Shown here: piece by piece, positions 1 through 7,991 of the stretch
Position numbering within the stretch: the first letter of the stretch is position 1
Layout of the letters: each line of letters begins with the position of its first letter
From: Armatimonadota bacterium
GTDB lineage: Bacteria; Armatimonadota; Zipacnadia; Zipacnadales; FEN-943
Direction of reading: 5' to 3'
NCBI GenBank assembly: GCA_029777735.1
Contig: JAKORR010000072.1
Span: 1-12,297 of the forward strand
DNA length: 12,297 bases
Translations under genes and position numbers: made by a program
Notes under the pieces: generated by a model
Told to the model about the DNA's origin: nothing
The model's database searches: none
The model's input: only the letters and a program-made list of their open reading frames with translations

Positions 1-2337
1 ATCGGGGCGAAAGACGGGCGGCGGCACGGGTATCTCGTCAAAGCCACCGTACTTGCTGCCCCATAGCTCATTGACGCGGTCGATCGAACCGTGTTTGGCC
101 TTGAGCCAGGCGTGCCAGTTGGCCCGAACAAAGCCGCAATTCTGCAGGTCCAGGCTTAGTGGCTCATTGCTCAGACAGATGCTGTGCAGCGCTGGATGGT
201 CCTTGACTTTAGGGATCATGTAGCGCAGGTATCTCTCCAGGACCTGTCGCGCCTCCGGGGCGTGGACGCAATAACGGAAGAAGCCGCCGCCGCAATCCTT
301 CAGGTGAGGCCACTTCTCAAGGGCCCAGGCCGGGAAGTAGTGCGGACTTATGAGCAGGTTCACCTGGACGCCGGCCTTGGCGGCCCGGTCACAGACGTCC
401 AAGAACTCGCGAATCGCGTTGTCACTGTACTCAGTTTCGCTGGGCAGAACACTGTTGGGCCCAAACTCTACCTGCATGACGTTGAAACCGTAGTTGGGGA
501 AGATCTGGGTATCACGGCGTGCCTGGCCGAAAGGTCCCATGCCGATGAAGATGACTGGACCGCGTTGCTCGCGGCCGTCGGGCCAGCGCAGGGTGCCGAT
601 GAAGCTCGGGCCACTGATCTCCACAGGGCTAGTGACGTACTTCGGTGCCTCAGGGTACTGAGTCTGGCCCAGCGCGCGGCGGACGATCCGTTCCACGTCG
701 TCAACCTCGCCCCACGCCCGGGCCAATTCCCCATGCTGCAGGTCCTGGTCGATGAAGACGAGGAAATTATCCGCTATCGTCAGGGTGACCTTGGGGTAGG
801 CGTCTCTCGGCCCTAGGGCCTTGACACGCTCGCGGAGCTCCTCAATATGTGGTCTCAGCGTGGCGAGTCGCTCGCGAATCCGGGGCTCGGTGATCAGATC
901 GAAGGATCGCGTCGCCTCGGCGATGCCGTCCGCGGTCACTTCGACGCGCATTTCGCCGCCTGTCGTCTCGGACAGCTCCCTGGCGAACTCGAAGTAAGCG
1001 CAGGCTGCATCGGCAGGGACGGCGGCCGTCTGCTCATCAAGCAGTTGTCCCTGGCGCGAGAGCCTGACACGCAGTGTCTTGCCGGCGGCATTCATGGCGT
1101 AGCCCGTGACCCACAGCTCCCTGCCAAAGACGAAGGAGCTGGACGGATACTTGTCGGGTTCCCAGGGGTTCACTGGCGTGCCCAAGCGGCCGCGTCCAGC
1201 CACGTCCACTTCGAGGCGCGGCGTGGCGGCAGCCTCAAGGACGAAGGGGGTGGCTTCCGCACCCTCCTCAAGCTTCACGTCATCCACCCACACGCCCCGG
1301 GTGGGGCTCTCGGTGATGACCATGATGCGAATCTCGGTCTCGTTGGCCTCGGTGGTGAAGGTCTGCTGGACGCGCACCCACTGGCCGTTGGTGGAGGCAC
1401 GCGGGAAGTAGACCCTCACACGCCATCGATCAGCGCCGCCGACCCAGGCAATGCCCGGCGAATCTCCGACCAAGACGTAGGCCGACAGCGTGTAGGTTGT
1501 TCCGGGCCTAACCTTGACTGGTTCGGCGTAGAGCATCTGTGCGTAGACGTGTGCGCCTAAGGGTGTCCCGTTGGTTAGTTTGATGCTACGTCTGCCCGAC
1601 CTGGCGCACGATTCGTCAACGGTCATGGTGGCATCCGTGTTACGCTTGTCAAAGCGCCAGAACGCGGGCATGCCGTTGCGCAGCTCCTCGAAGGAACCGT
1701 TGAGGAGCAGATTCTCGCCTACCACAGCTGGCCTGACCTGGAGCATGGTCTGTCCCCTCTCGAGCATGATGGGCATCTGAAACTCTGTGGCCTCGGGGCC
1801 CTCCTCCAGTTGCACGCTGTCTATCCACAATCCGTCCGTCCGGGAGTCGACGTTGATACGTGGCTCAAGCTGCTTCTCGTCGCCCTGGGTGGTAAAGGTT
1901 AGGGTAAAACGCTGCCACTGGTCACCGGTCGGTTTGATGCCCATGCGGCGCTCCCACTTGGGACCACAGCCGAACCACGCCGCGCCTGGGTCCTGGCTCC
2001 GCGCGTAAAGTGAGAGCGTGTAAATCTGGTTGGGCTTGACGTTGAGACGGGTGGTGAAGGTGCCGTAGACATGAGGTTCCTGCCCGTGAGGGTTGGTCAA
2101 CTTGACGCTGCGCTTGCCAGTGTGCGCTACCGTGTCGTCGACGATGGCCTTCGCGCCCGCGTGAACGTCCATGAAGTGCCAACCCACGGGCATCCCGTCA
2201 TCACCCGTCACCTCAAAGCTCGGGTTGGGCACCAGGTTGCCCTGGGCGACGGACTGCGCGTGGAGAGCCGCACTGAGGCCAAGGAGAACCACAGCCAGCA
2301 CGGTCAGGCATGGGATAAGGCGTGGCCAAGAACGCAT
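1..2337 (-). CDS. Secreted clan GH-A glycosidase (GH42-like) with two CBM-like modules, 5' part only
   Basis: An uninterrupted frame of 779 codons starts at the ATG at 2337 and is still open at the left edge, so the C-terminus is missing. A signal peptide (residues 1-28, cleavage near LHAQ) shows export. Two related beta-sandwich modules follow (about 34-188 and 207-365); each opens with an N-x-S/G-SFE motif and ends with W-I/V-D-x-V-x-LEEG, as in CBM_4_9-type carbohydrate-binding modules. A beta domain (about 372-485) and a helical linker lead into a TIM barrel from about residue 600. SNEP (E725 in the usual acid/base place) and the following WLKAKHGSIDRVNELWG resemble GH42 beta-galactosidases and relatives. 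The nucleophile Glu would lie beyond the window. It probably cleaves beta-linked sugar polymers outside the cell; the substrate is unknown, and another GH-A family (GH5- or GH2-like) is possible. An extended SD lies 5 nt before the start. Confidence 0.9.
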   Translation of the reverse strand, partial: MRSWPRLIPCLTVLAVVLLGLSAALHAQSVAQGNLVPNPSFEVTGDDGMPVGWHFMDVHAGAKAIVDDTVAHTGKRSVKLTNPHGQEPHVYGTFTTRLNVKPNQIYTLSLYARSQDPGAAWFGCGPKWERRMGIKPTGDQWQRFTLTFTTQGDEKQLEPRINVDSRTDGLWIDSVQLEEGPEATEFQMPIMLERGQTMLQVRPAVVGENLLLNGSFEELRNGMPAFWRFDKRNTDATMTVDESCARSGRRSIKLTNGTPLGAHVYAQMLYAEPVKVRPGTTYTLSAYVLVGDSPGIAWVGGADRWRVRVYFPRASTNGQWVRVQQTFTTEANETEIRIMVITESPTRGVWVDDVKLEEGAEATPFVLEAAATPRLEVDVAGRGRLGTPVNPWEPDKYPSSSFVFGRELWVTGYAMNAAGKTLRVRLSRQGQLLDEQTAAVPADAACAYFEFARELSETTGGEMRVEVTADGIAEATRSFDLITEPRIRERLATLRPHIEELRERVKALGPRDAYPKVTLTIADNFLVFIDQDLQHGELARAWGEVDDVERIVRRALGQTQYPEAPKYVTSPVEISGPSFIGTLRWPDGREQRGPVIFIGMGPFGQARRDTQIFPNYGFNVMQVEFGPNSVLPSETEYSDNAIREFLDVCDRAAKAGVQVNLLISPHYFPAWALEKWPHLKDCGGGFFRYCVHAPEARQVLERYLRYMIPKVKDHPALHSICLSNEPLSLDLQNCGFVRANWHAWLKAKHGSIDRVNELWGSKYGGFDEIPVPPPVFRPD

Positions 2338-2342
2338 TAGTA

Positions 2343-2351
2343 GATCACCTC
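2343..2351 (-). promoter_or_regulatory. Extended Shine-Dalgarno of the GH42-like gene
   Basis: Read on the minus strand this is GAGGTGATC, five bases before the ATG at 2337. It is complementary to the conserved 16S rRNA tail GATCACCTC, a longer pairing than the usual AGGAGG. It fixes the start codon of the GH42-like gene. Confidence 0.75.
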
Positions 2352-2545
2352 AGGGCCGGACTTGCGACTTCTTTGGAACCCCGGGAACTCGCGGGGGCCC
2401 AAAGGAATCCTTCGGTTGACGGGCATCTACAGACTAGGTGACTTCGCCGGCGTATCTGCTGTTCCTGCGCAGCGTGGTGTCACAAGGGATGTCGTCCCAG
2501 CAAGAGCCCGGACAGTCCCACCTCACACACTACCGTCACCTCTGC

Positions 2546-2575
2546 TTGCACCTATGAGGCTATAACCAGTATAAG
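2546..2575 (+). promoter_or_regulatory. Candidate sigma70-type promoter of the phosphatase-LamG-GH123 operon
   Basis: TTGCAC (2546-2551) and TATAAG (2570-2575) are separated by 18 bases and sit directly in front of the phosphatase gene. Transcription would start near 2582, only a few bases before the GTG at 2585. That implies a leaderless or nearly leaderless mRNA, consistent with the lack of a good Shine-Dalgarno there. This is a consensus match by eye only. Confidence 0.4.
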
Positions 2576-2584
2576 TACTTGCTG

Positions 2585-3298
2585 GTGATCGACACCCACT
2601 GCCACATATTGCCCGCCTTGGACGACGGCGCCAGGATTCTCGACGAAGCGGTCGAAATGGCCCGTGGGGCCGCAAAGGCCGGAACGCGAGTGATCGTGGC
2701 CACGCCGCACTGGGCCGCCAGGGGCCCCTCGGCGACGGGTGACTTCCTCCGTCGACAGACCGCAGCCCTGGGGGAGGCACTCGCAGCCAACGGAGTAGAC
2801 GTGCGGGTCGAGCCGGGTGCTGAGGTAGCATTGACGCCCTCGCTCCTCGAGACTGCCGGCCCAGATACGCTGCCCACGTTGGCAGGCAGTGAGTACGTCC
2901 TAGTCGAAATGCCCACGTACTTGGACTGGGACCTGGCGCGCCGGGTTTTCTTCGAGCTGCAACTTAGGTCCGTCAAGATCATTCTTGCCCACCCGGAGCG
3001 CACCGCAGCCCTGTGCGAGAATTATGAGCGGGCCCAGGAGTTGCGAGCAGGGGGCATCAAGCTGCAAGTGGTGCTGCCCAGCTTGGTCGGGCAGATGAAC
3101 AGATTCATCCGAGCGCTGGCGCGCAGGCTTGTGCGGGATGGCCTGGCGGACCTGCTTGCCAGCGATGCCCATGACGCTGCGCCGCGGTCGGTGCAACTCG
3201 CACGGGCACGGAAGCTAGTAGACAAGCTGGGGGGCCCGGGAACCTTCGAGCGGCTGACCGTGACCGGGCCGGCAAGTCTTCTGGGGATCGACACATAG
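2585..3298 (+). CDS. PHP-family tyrosine-protein phosphatase, CpsB/YwqE-like
   Basis: The 237-residue product has the length and full motif set of CpsB/YwqE/CapC phosphatases, which are Mn-dependent PHP-fold enzymes that dephosphorylate tyrosine on capsule or exopolysaccharide kinases. Visible metal-site motifs are DTHCH (H5, H7), LDDGA (13-16), VATPHW (H42), PGAEV (E80), AHPER (H136) and ASDAH (D194, H196). No signal peptide, so cytoplasmic. The GTG at 2585 puts the protein start exactly where relatives begin (M-I-D-x-HCH); a TTG six bases upstream is the alternative, and an in-frame stop at 2555 rules out a longer start. It is the first gene of a plus-strand run whose next genes encode secreted glycan-active proteins, so the context points to surface-polysaccharide control. 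No partner kinase is in the window, so its target is unknown; a general PHP-type phosphoesterase is the alternative. Confidence 0.85.
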   Translation: MIDTHCHILPALDDGARILDEAVEMARGAAKAGTRVIVATPHWAARGPSATGDFLRRQTAALGEALAANGVDVRVEPGAEVALTPSLLETAGPDTLPTLAGSEYVLVEMPTYLDWDLARRVFFELQLRSVKIILAHPERTAALCENYERAQELRAGGIKLQVVLPSLVGQMNRFIRALARRLVRDGLADLLASDAHDAAPRSVQLARARKLVDKLGGPGTFERLTVTGPASLLGIDT

Positions 3299-3332
3299 GG
3301 TCACAGGGCTCGGTGGGAATCTCGTCGTTTGC

Positions 3333-3340
3333 AGGAGGTG
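3333..3340 (+). promoter_or_regulatory. Shine-Dalgarno of the LamG gene
   Basis: AGGAGGTG nine bases before the ATG at 3350; it decides in favour of that ATG over an in-frame TTG at 3329. Confidence 0.75.
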
Positions 3341-3349
3341 GGTCAGACT

Positions 3350-4066
3350 ATGATAGGCACAGTGCTTCTATCGCTTGGGTTAGCTGGGGCGTTGCCGGCG
3401 GCGCCTGCAATGCTGCTAAGCTTCGAGGCTGGGGCGCCCTATGTAGCCGACATCAGCGGCAATCGTCTCCACGCCCTGCTTCACGGCGGGCATGCACTCG
3501 CCGAAGGCCCCAGGCCAGGCCTGCGCGCCTTGGTCCTGCGCGATGGAGCCTGGCTGGAGCTGCCCGAGGCGCGCCTACTGCTGGGCGACCGGTGCAGCGA
3601 CGGGACGATGGCGCTGTGGGTCAGGCCCGATTTCGACCCTGCCGGTCTCCCAGGCGGCACGTGGGAGGGCTGGGTTACGATTCTGTACATCCAGAAGCGC
3701 TCGGGCAACGGGTTGCCCGACGGTCGCAACGAGATAGGCCTAACGCTCCACGGCCCGCAGCTTATCGCCAAGGTCGTCGGCGGGGAGGAGCTCAGCCCCT
3801 TTGCCGTCCGCCCGTGCCCACTTAAGCAGGGACAGTGGACGCATCTCGCCATGACCTGGTCGCCCACGGCGCGGCGCTTGTACGTGGACGGACAACTTGC
3901 CGCTGAAGCCACTGGGCAGTTTTCGCCAACACTCCTGGACGACTTCCCGGCCGCCGTAGGCAGGCACCCGTCGTCAGGGAAGTGGTTCTTCACAGGCGCC
4001 GTGGCCGACCTGCGACTCTACCGCGAGCCCTTGAGCGCGCAGGAGGTAGCCGACGTGGCGCAGTGA
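3350..4066 (+). CDS. Secreted LamG/concanavalin A-like lectin-domain protein
   Basis: The 238-residue product is a signal peptide (about 1-20, ending APAM) plus one LamG-type jelly-roll domain filling the rest. Typical features are MALWVRPDFDP (strand core), GQWTHLAMTWSP, YVDGQLAAEA and a closing AVADLRLYREPLSAQEV. There is no catalytic domain or membrane anchor, so it probably binds a glycan or another surface component outside the cell. The start is set by AGGAGGTG at 3333-3340, nine bases before the ATG; an in-frame TTG at 3329 lies before the SD and is unlikely. It begins 51 bases after the phosphatase gene and 91 bases before the LamG-GH123 gene, on the same strand. It is clearly paralogous to the LamG domain of that next protein (shared LDDFPA-x-x-GRH-x-SS, WTH-x-A, YVDG-x-LA). 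The exact ligand cannot be told. Confidence 0.85.
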   Translation: MIGTVLLSLGLAGALPAAPAMLLSFEAGAPYVADISGNRLHALLHGGHALAEGPRPGLRALVLRDGAWLELPEARLLLGDRCSDGTMALWVRPDFDPAGLPGGTWEGWVTILYIQKRSGNGLPDGRNEIGLTLHGPQLIAKVVGGEELSPFAVRPCPLKQGQWTHLAMTWSPTARRLYVDGQLAAEATGQFSPTLLDDFPAAVGRHPSSGKWFFTGAVADLRLYREPLSAQEVADVAQ

Positions 4067-4157
4067 CCGGCGGCGCGGGCCCCCACGTTGCCCAGACAGC
4101 CCAGGTCGTTGTTACCCACAGCCTGATACGACCAAGGACAGAGGCGGTGAAGAACCA

Positions 4158-7100
4158 ATGCACCGGGAAGTTTTCTGGCTTTGTGTGATGCTGATGCTCT
4201 TCAGCGCGATGATGATGCCAGCAGCCGCCCAGGCAGCGGCCCGCTGTGTGGCGACCTACGCCAGCGGCCAGCAGGCCACGACGGACGACGTCATACTCGA
4301 CTACAGCGGCTTTGGGCACGATGCCCGAATAGCCGATGGCGCGCGTCTGCAAGCTGGCCTGCTCGATTTGGCCAAGGGGCATCTACGAATGCCCTCGGGG
4401 CGCGAGCTGTTTGGGCCACGGGCTACGCGCGGCGCTGTTGCCTTCTGGGTACGTCCGGCCTTCGACCCTACGGCGGTCGAGTACGCAATCCTCTTCTATT
4501 GCATGCAGACTGACGGGAACAGCCTGCCCGACGGCTATGACGAGATAGGGATCTACGTGGACAACAAGCAGTTGGCAGCGAGGGTGGTGGGCCCAGATTC
4601 CACCATGCCCTTTGCGCGGCGGCCGGTGGCGGGAGGGCTGGCGGAGGGGAAGTGGACGCATGTGGCGCTATCGTGGCGGCCGGGCGTGCGCGAATTCTAC
4701 GTGGATGGAGCGCTGGCAGTGCGGCGCGAGGCCCCCTATGAGGCCACCCGACTGGACGACTTCCCGGCGGAGCTGGGCCGCCACGTGTCATCAAAGGGCT
4801 GGCGCGCACCGGGCACCTACTCCCGGGTGACGCTGTACGACGACGCCCTAACCGCCGATGAAGTGATGGTCTTGGCGGCGGAGAGGCCCGAACCGCCTGC
4901 GACTGAGCCCCCCAGGGCCCTTTTCGCCTCGTGCGAATGGGGACGCCCGTGGCTGGGCCAGAACAAGGTAGCGGCAGAGCTCCGCAACCTCGGACAGCAG
5001 CCGCTGGACCTGCGAGTGATCCTCGAGCTGTCGGCTGGGCCACAGTTTGAGCGCAAGCAGGCCGGGGCACAGAATGTGCGCCTGGCGCCCGGAGCGGAAC
5101 AGCCAATAGAGTTGGCCTACGAGCTTGCTTCTGACGGGCCTGTCATGATGGCTCTTCTGGCCACGGACGCCGCGACAGGCCGCCTGCTGGCCGGGCGCAA
5201 CTGCCACGCCTACATCCCTCCGCTGCTGGCGTCGCTGGACGAGCAGGGGCGGGTGCTGGCCGAGCTCTCGACGGCGCCGAACCTTTCGGCGGACCTGAAG
5301 CAACGACTGGCCGACGCTCAGCAACAGCTTGATCAAGTGCGCGAGGAGTTCCTGGCCGGACCCTCCGCGGCCGGCAAGGAGGGAGAGGCGCGGCTGGAGG
5401 AGCTACGGGCGCAACTGGCCAGCATCGAGCAGGAGACCGCGCGACTGGCGAGTTTAGGGAGAATCAGAGCCGCGGCGCCTGGCGAGCCCTTCGTCCTCGG
5501 ATGGACGCACGGCACGATCAAGGTGCTCAAGCAGGATCCCTTCCCTGGCCGTCTGGAAGAGCCTATTGTGCTGGAGGCGGCCCGCGGCGAGTATGAACCG
5601 GCGCAGCTCTTCCTTTTTGCCACCACTCAGCCCCTGGAAGGCGTCAAGGTCGAGTTGTCGGACCTACACGGACCAGGTGGCACCAGCATCGGCCGCGAGT
5701 GCCTTTCCTGGCGGCTCGTTGGCTACGCGGTCACTACCAAGCCCACGTATAGGGTGGACTACGTGGGCGAGTGGCCCGATCCCCTTTACACGGTGGACGA
5801 GTTCGCGGTGCCTGCAGGCGAGCACCAGATTGCATGGCTGACGGCCTTCGTGCCACGCGACGCTAGGGCCGGAGACTACTCCGGCCAGGTGACAGTCACA
5901 ACGTCGGTCGGACGGCGGTCGTTGCCTTTGCACCTGCACGTGTGGGACTTCGATCTGCCTGAGAGGTCAAGCCTGCCTACCATGTACGGCCTCAACTGCT
6001 GCGGGCGGTGGCAGTCCAGCATGGATGTAGACAAGTATGCGCGCAACGCTGCTGAGCATCGCGTAAGCCTGGGATTCCCAGGTATCCTGTGGCGAGGGCC
6101 TAAGGTACAGCCTCCGAGCTTCAACTGGTCCGGCCACGGCCAGGTGACCTTTGTGGTGCGCGGCGAGGGCGCTGGGCTTGACACTGGCGCGCTCTACCTC
6201 GTATGTGAGGCTGAAAGGGGTAACCGGGCAACCTACGGACCCTTCGTCCTGAGCGCCGAGGCCCGGGACTTCAGCGCGAACCTGCGCGAGCCGCGAGTCT
6301 TCAGGTCGGCGAGGTTCGAGTGGCGCGGTACAGGGCCAGTGCGTATCGAGATTGGTCCGATGAAGTTATCGGACGGGGAGACAGAGCGCCTGTTCGACGA
6401 CTTTGCACAGACCGGCTGGTGGTTGCCGGCCGGGTCTGCCAGCGAGGCATCGGTGCAGGGCGGCAAGTTGGTACTGGGCGTGAAGGCCCCGGAGAATCCT
6501 TCCCGGCCCTACGAGAGTTGGCCCGCGGCCGAGCGCTTGGCCTCCGCCTCACACGCCGATACCGACTGGATCATTGACTTCAGCGAGTTCGACGCGGCTG
6601 TGGAGAAGTACTACCCGTGGGCGGCCAATGTCATTTGGGTGCCGCTGCCCGGCGTGCCACGCGAGGCGACGCTGGAGGAGGCTCGTAAGATAATAGCCGA
6701 GTCGGGGCTGGTGCGCCTGGCAGCGGAGTATGAAAAGCACCTGCGCGACAAGGGTTGGCTGGACGTCGCCTATACATACCTGTGGGATGAGCCGGAGGGC
6801 AAGCAATACCCGGTTGTGGATCTGCTGACGCACACTGTGAAGGAGGCCGCGCCCGGCCTGCGCAACATGATGACGGCACGAGGCTTCCCACCAACCCTGG
6901 CCGCGGTGGATATCTGGTGCCCCGAGGTCTATTCCTTCGATCCCGAAGGCGCAGAGCGTGAGCGCGCCGCTGGGAAGACGCTGTGGTGGTATGTAGCCTT
7001 CTCCTGCCGCCATCCTTACCCCAACTTCTGGATCGACTACCCAGCACTCGACTGCCGCGTGGTCACATGGCTGACCTGGAAGCACCGCATCCAAGGCTTT

Positions 7101-7457
7101 CTGTACTGGTCTATTAGCAACTGGACGAACACCCAAGACCCGCTGCGGGAACAGACTTTCCCCGGCGCCAACGGCGATGGGACGCTGGTCTACCCGGGTG
7201 ACGACGGCGGGCCTATCGACACGGTGCGCTGGGAGAACATCCGTGAGGGTTTAGAGGACTATGAGTACTTCGTGCTGCTCAGGCAGCGGGTGGAGCAAGC
7301 GGCGGGCAAGGCTGACCCCAAGGTGATAGAACTGGCGCGGCGGCTGCTGACTATAGACGATGCCCTCGTCAAGGACTATGCGAACTGGTCGGCAGACCCA
7401 GAGGCCTACCTGGCAGCCCGCCGCGAAATGGCCAAGACTATCGAGGAGCTGGGCTGA
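4158..7457 (+). CDS. Secreted LamG-coiled coil-GH123/DUF4091-like glycosidase
   Basis: A 1,099-residue exported protein. Order: signal peptide (1-27, AAAQAAA); LamG domain (about 30-241); Ig-like beta domain (about 253-354); a charged helical stretch with coiled-coil character (about 377-434); a beta-sandwich (about 444-598, VLEAARGEYEPAQ) typical of the N-terminal part of GH123/DUF4091 proteins; and a TIM barrel from about 604 ending in the DUF4091 signature GFLYWSISNW and ENIREGLEDYEYF. The adjacent pair D877-E878 in LWDEPEG matches the Asp-Glu pair that catalyses substrate-assisted hydrolysis in GH123 N-acetyl-beta-galactosaminidases. Most DUF4091 proteins are uncharacterised, so hydrolysis of beta-linked amino sugars is likely but unproven. 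The barrel carries an extra beta-rich insert (about 656-800). GGTGA seven bases before the ATG supports the start. It ends only 18 bases from the opposing regulator pseudogene. Confidence 0.88.
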   Translation: MHREVFWLCVMLMLFSAMMMPAAAQAAARCVATYASGQQATTDDVILDYSGFGHDARIADGARLQAGLLDLAKGHLRMPSGRELFGPRATRGAVAFWVRPAFDPTAVEYAILFYCMQTDGNSLPDGYDEIGIYVDNKQLAARVVGPDSTMPFARRPVAGGLAEGKWTHVALSWRPGVREFYVDGALAVRREAPYEATRLDDFPAELGRHVSSKGWRAPGTYSRVTLYDDALTADEVMVLAAERPEPPATEPPRALFASCEWGRPWLGQNKVAAELRNLGQQPLDLRVILELSAGPQFERKQAGAQNVRLAPGAEQPIELAYELASDGPVMMALLATDAATGRLLAGRNCHAYIPPLLASLDEQGRVLAELSTAPNLSADLKQRLADAQQQLDQVREEFLAGPSAAGKEGEARLEELRAQLASIEQETARLASLGRIRAAAPGEPFVLGWTHGTIKVLKQDPFPGRLEEPIVLEAARGEYEPAQLFLFATTQPLEGVKVELSDLHGPGGTSIGRECLSWRLVGYAVTTKPTYRVDYVGEWPDPLYTVDEFAVPAGEHQIAWLTAFVPRDARAGDYSGQVTVTTSVGRRSLPLHLHVWDFDLPERSSLPTMYGLNCCGRWQSSMDVDKYARNAAEHRVSLGFPGILWRGPKVQPPSFNWSGHGQVTFVVRGEGAGLDTGALYLVCEAERGNRATYGPFVLSAEARDFSANLREPRVFRSARFEWRGTGPVRIEIGPMKLSDGETERLFDDFAQTGWWLPAGSASEASVQGGKLVLGVKAPENPSRPYESWPAAERLASASHADTDWIIDFSEFDAAVEKYYPWAANVIWVPLPGVPREATLEEARKIIAESGLVRLAAEYEKHLRDKGWLDVAYTYLWDEPEGKQYPVVDLLTHTVKEAAPGLRNMMTARGFPPTLAAVDIWCPEVYSFDPEGAERERAAGKTLWWYVAFSCRHPYPNFWIDYPALDCRVVTWLTWKHRIQGFLYWSISNWTNTQDPLREQTFPGANGDGTLVYPGDDGGPIDTVRWENIREGLEDYEYFVLLRQRVEQAAGKADPKVIELARRLLTIDDALVKDYANWSADPEAYLAARREMAKTIEELG

Positions 7458-7475
7458 AGTTCCTTTGGCGCCTGC

Positions 7476-7991
7476 TCAGTAGCCCAGCCGGAGGAGTGGG
7501 GTGCTGCGCTCCCAGGTGTGGTCACGCTGAGCTGCGGGCGTCGCAAGGGAGGCCTCGCGCAGGAGTGCGATGTGCGCCTCGACAGCCGTCGCGATCTCGC
7601 TGCTGGCTTCAGCCGAGGGTCCGACGCACCTCAGCGTTGTCGGCAACCTCAATCGCCAGGAAGTTGGCCCAGTAACGTCCGTCCTTCGTCCGCTCGAGTA
7701 CCTGTTCCTCGGCCAGTGTCTCGGCCTCCTCCCTCACGTAGGTCGGGTGAGCGCAATCTCTGCCCCGATTTGTTCGGGCGTCTTGACTTCATTGTTGACA
7801 GCCAGATAGAGGCTCTGCGCCAGGCGTCCTCTCATGAGGACAAAGACGTCGGTAGGGCCCAAGCCGTTGGAACCAACCCACAGATGAAGACCGACAAGCG
7901 CCCCACGCCAGGATTCGCTGGACAACCCGCTCCCTCTGGGCTGCCCGTCAGCCTGCCTCGGCAGGAGCACCAGACACACCAACACCACCAA
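7476..7991 (-). pseudogene. Winged-helix/HTH transcriptional regulator broken by two frameshifts
   Basis: Three minus-strand segments join into one protein. Segment 1 (TTG at 7991 to about 7745) ends with a helix-turn-helix start (KTPEQIGAEIALTRP) before a TGA at 7734-7736. Shifting one base back restores YVREEAETLAEEQVLERTK-DGRYWANFLAIEVAD, the rest of the winged helix (recognition helix and wing). Near 7615 a second, opposite shift continues to SAEASSEIATAVEAHIALL and stops at 7476-7478. The shifts cancel, so the ends share a frame. Winged-helix proteins of this type bind DNA; the target is unknown. A good ribosome site, AGGAGGT on the minus strand (near 8010-8016), lies too far upstream of the TTG and an in-frame stop intervenes, so the N-terminus may be disturbed too. 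Either a decayed gene or indel errors in the assembly. It lies downstream of, and codirectional with, the deacetylase gene. Confidence 0.6.

Larger units (their letters stand above)
2338..2584. other. Divergent intergenic region
   Basis: This region separates the leftward GH42-like gene from the rightward phosphatase gene, so it should hold the promoters of both. I see no convincing ORF. A GC-rich inverted repeat (CCCCG...CGGGG, about 2380-2397) and a short AAGGA/TCCTT inverted repeat (2402-2412) lie in the half nearer the GH42-like gene. They could be regulatory or chance. No clear leftward -35/-10 pair was found. Confidence 0.5.

Noticed and set aside
847..1560. A 237-codon rightward frame, with further rightward frames at 184-816, 1571-2340
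   Set aside because: They lie opposite the continuous leftward GH42-like gene, have compositionally odd proteins without domains and no ribosome sites. They are antisense shadows of a high-GC gene.
4468..5106. A 212-codon leftward frame within the LamG-GH123 gene
   Set aside because: Pro/Arg/Ala-rich composition typical of antisense reading of GC-rich codons; the plus-strand domains are clear.
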